A stretch of 15,837 nucleotides of DNA, from the NCBI GenBank assembly GCA_003488465.1, contig DNLN01000180.1, positions 4,494 through 20,330 of the forward strand, given 5' to 3'. Numbering within the stretch: position 1 is the first letter of the stretch; each line of letters opens with the position of its first letter. The position numbers and the translations under genes were made by a program. Of this stretch, positions 14,327-15,837 are shown one piece after another. The stretch comes from Sutterella sp. GTDB taxonomy: Bacteria; Pseudomonadota; Gammaproteobacteria; Burkholderiales; Burkholderiaceae_F. The notes beneath the pieces were generated by a model. The model did not search any database, was not told where the DNA came from, and was given only the letters and a program-made list of their open reading frames with translations.

Positions 14327-15520
14327 CTATTTGAGCAGGACAAAGCTCTCGGGGCTGGCGCCTGAGGGCACAAGCACCCAGCTCGCAACCTCGCTCTTTT
14401 GAACGCCCGCGCGCTCTCCTGCCTCGTCGCCAAAGCCCCAGAAGTAGTCAAAGCGGATCACGCCCCGGATCGCCCCGCCCGTATCCTGGGCGATGACCGG
14501 CCGCACGAAGTGCACATCCGGGTTCTGCTGGCGCACATCGACGACAAAAGGCAGTCCCATGTTCCAGACCGTCCGGTCGACGGCCACTGACGCCTCGGCC
14601 GTGAGCGGCACGCCCTGCGCGCCAATCGGCCCCTCGGCATCGCTAAAGCCCACTCGACGCTCGAAAAAGACATAGTTCGGGTTGTAGCTGATGAGCTCCG
14701 GGACGCGGTCGGGATGCTCGAGAGCCCACTGCCGGATCCGCTGCATGCTCATTTCGCTTTTGGGCACGCCCTCGCTCTGGATGAGCCAGACGCCGAGCGC
14801 CTTGTATGGGTGTCCGTTCTGGTTGGCGTAGCCAAGGCGCATGTACGTGCCGTCGGTAAGCTGCACGCGCCCTGAGCCCTGGATCTGCAGAAAGACGGCA
14901 TCCAGGGGATCGTCCACCCAGCACAGGATGTTCTTGTCAAGGTCGCGCCTGCCCTCCAGGTTCCCGCGGTCATCGTAGGGCACAAGCGTTCTGCCGATCA
15001 CCTTGCCGCGCAGGCGCATGTTCTTCAAGTTCGGGTAAAGGCCGCCCAACTCCACGTCGATGAGATCATCGGGAACGCTGTAGAGCGGATAGCGGTAGAC
15101 GTCGGTCTTCACAAGACTGCCGTTCAGAAGCGGCTCGTAGTATCCGGTCATGAGTCCGGTGCGGGTGCGTCTGCCGCCCCAGCTGCCGCCGGAAACCTTT
15201 TCCGTGACGCGCCATGGCCTGAAGCCGTTTTCAAAGAACTGCCGCGCCGCTTCGTCCTTGACGAGGTTCGCCTGCGTGCAAAGAGCCGTCCAGCGCTGGT
15301 CGGCGATCATCTTCTTGCAGGAAATCCGAAAAGCCTCGAGCGCACGCTCCCAGTCCGCCTCCAGCGTCTGCGGCAGATCGGCAAAGTGCACGGGCTCAAG
15401 GCGCATCGCCCCGCGCTCGAACGGTTCGGGCTCTCCCGGCCCTGTCGTCGGGGAGATCCCAGTGCAGGAGCAGAGAATCCCAGTGAGGGTGATCGCCAGG
15501 AGCTTGAAAGGGAACTTCAT
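14327..15520 (-). CDS. mltA: Membrane-bound lytic murein transglycosylase A
   Basis: MltA is a lipoprotein that cleaves the glycan strands of peptidoglycan from the inner face of the outer membrane, forming 1,6-anhydromuramyl ends. The 397-residue protein starts with a lipoprotein signal, LLAITLTGILCSC, with Cys19 the likely lipidated residue. The MltA domain carries RRTRTGLMTGYYEPLL, LQIQGSGRVQL and LGYANQNGHPY. The C-terminal 3D domain has AQDTGGAIRG with the likely catalytic Asp346, then RFDYFWGFGDEAGERAG. The lipobox is unusual in having cysteine at -2. The protein is about 30 residues longer than in E. coli. The ATG has no Shine-Dalgarno; T-rich sequence precedes it. hemW lies 81 bases upstream on the same strand. 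Confidence 0.95.
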   Translation of the reverse strand: MKFPFKLLAITLTGILCSCTGISPTTGPGEPEPFERGAMRLEPVHFADLPQTLEADWERALEAFRISCKKMIADQRWTALCTQANLVKDEAARQFFENGFRPWRVTEKVSGGSWGGRRTRTGLMTGYYEPLLNGSLVKTDVYRYPLYSVPDDLIDVELGGLYPNLKNMRLRGKVIGRTLVPYDDRGNLEGRRDLDKNILCWVDDPLDAVFLQIQGSGRVQLTDGTYMRLGYANQNGHPYKALGVWLIQSEGVPKSEMSMQRIRQWALEHPDRVPELISYNPNYVFFERRVGFSDAEGPIGAQGVPLTAEASVAVDRTVWNMGLPFVVDVRQQNPDVHFVRPVIAQDTGGAIRGVIRFDYFWGFGDEAGERAGVQKSEVASWVLVPSGASPESFVLLK

Positions 15521-15580
15521 GAAGAAAAACGAAAAAAGGGCGTGAACACAAGAAAGGCCTAAGTCTACCCAAGTCCGGGC

Positions 15581-15596
15581 TCGGGGTTTGCCCCGA
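15581..15596. repeat. Small GC-rich hairpin between hemW and mltA
   Basis: TCGGGG and CCCCGA are perfect 6-base arms with a 4-base loop, beginning five bases after the hemW stop. No T-run follows on the minus strand, so read-through into mltA is likely. Confidence 0.4.
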
Positions 15597-15601
15597 TCCG
15601 A

Positions 15602-15837
15602 TCACTCCCGGACGACGAGAAACCGCTCCTGCACATCCGAGAGAAACCTGCGGCCGAGTTCGGTCACGGCAAGCCTTTCCCTATCCCCCACCATCAGCCC
15701 TTCTTCCCGAAGCTCGGTTAGGAGCGGCTCGAGACTCTCGACGGCAAGGCCCGTCGTCTCGGAAAATCTCCTCGCGGGCACTCCCCCAAGCAGCCTCAGC
15801 GCATTCAGCATGAATTCAAAGGGCAGGTCTGCCTCGG
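15602..15837 (-). CDS. hemW: Haem chaperone HemW, C-terminal fragment (runs off the right edge)
   Basis: HemW is a radical-SAM family protein that inserts haem into respiratory enzymes and was formerly annotated as an oxygen-independent coproporphyrinogen oxidase. Only the last 77 codons are present. The frame reads EADLPFEFMLNALRL, the hallmark HemW C-terminal motif, then a winged-helix-like end with TELGRRFLSDVQERFL. The internal ATG at 15811 is the methionine of the FEFM motif, not a start. The radical-SAM cysteines lie outside the window, so cluster binding cannot be checked here. It is upstream of mltA on the same strand. Confidence 0.9.
   Translation of the reverse strand, partial: EADLPFEFMLNALRLLGGVPARRFSETTGLAVESLEPLLTELREEGLMVGDRERLAVTELGRRFLSDVQERFLVVRE

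Noticed and set aside
1..15837. CRISPR arrays, tRNA or rRNA genes, insertion sequences, prophage or toxin-antitoxin modules.
   Set aside because: No regularly spaced repeats, cloverleaf-like sequences, transposase or integrase motifs, or small paired genes were seen on either strand.

Overview
The window is a GC-rich, densely coded bacterial chromosome segment that looks betaproteobacterial (order Burkholderiales). The pointers are the N-terminal extension of GlnRS, the MetRS, ErpA and MltA family types, and the pairing of moaC with an M48/TPR protease. A host-associated, anaerobically inclined Sutterella-like organism is a reasonable guess, because of the DcuC-type dicarboxylate carrier, but that genus call is inference. 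No rRNA, tRNA, CRISPR array, phage or insertion sequence was seen.

Layout from left to right. On the minus strand, the first 68 codons of glnS run off the left edge and moaC lies just upstream of it. Divergent from moaC is a secreted M48 metalloprotease with a C-terminal helical-repeat half (BepA-like), followed by an intrinsic terminator. Next comes a co-directional run of a thioredoxin-reductase-like ferredoxin/flavodoxin-NADP reductase, nadK and recN. On the minus strand, convergent with recN, is the P-loop Fe-S carrier apbC/mrp, which is divergent from metG. metG ends in a clear intrinsic terminator. Then follow a more accessory-looking M20 amidohydrolase (plus strand) and an EamA/DMT permease (minus strand), which converge on a short relic of an SNF2-family helicase. 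The right third is all on the minus strand. In order of transcription it holds the end of hemW, mltA, erpA and a DcuC-family dicarboxylate transporter.

The genes are mainly housekeeping: tRNA charging (glnS, metG), molybdenum cofactor (moaC), NADP supply and use (fnr, nadK), DNA repair (recN), Fe-S delivery (apbC, erpA), haem handling (hemW) and envelope maintenance (BepA-like protease, mltA). I found no convincing undescribed multi-gene system.

The observations most worth a second look are small-scale. First, a degraded SNF2 helicase C-terminus abuts and overlaps the 3' end of the EamA gene. Second, the dcuC-like gene has a roughly 140-nt leader with competing hairpins, and its predicted promoter sits inside the erpA terminator. 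Third, several genes have a T-rich tract rather than a Shine-Dalgarno sequence directly before the ATG.
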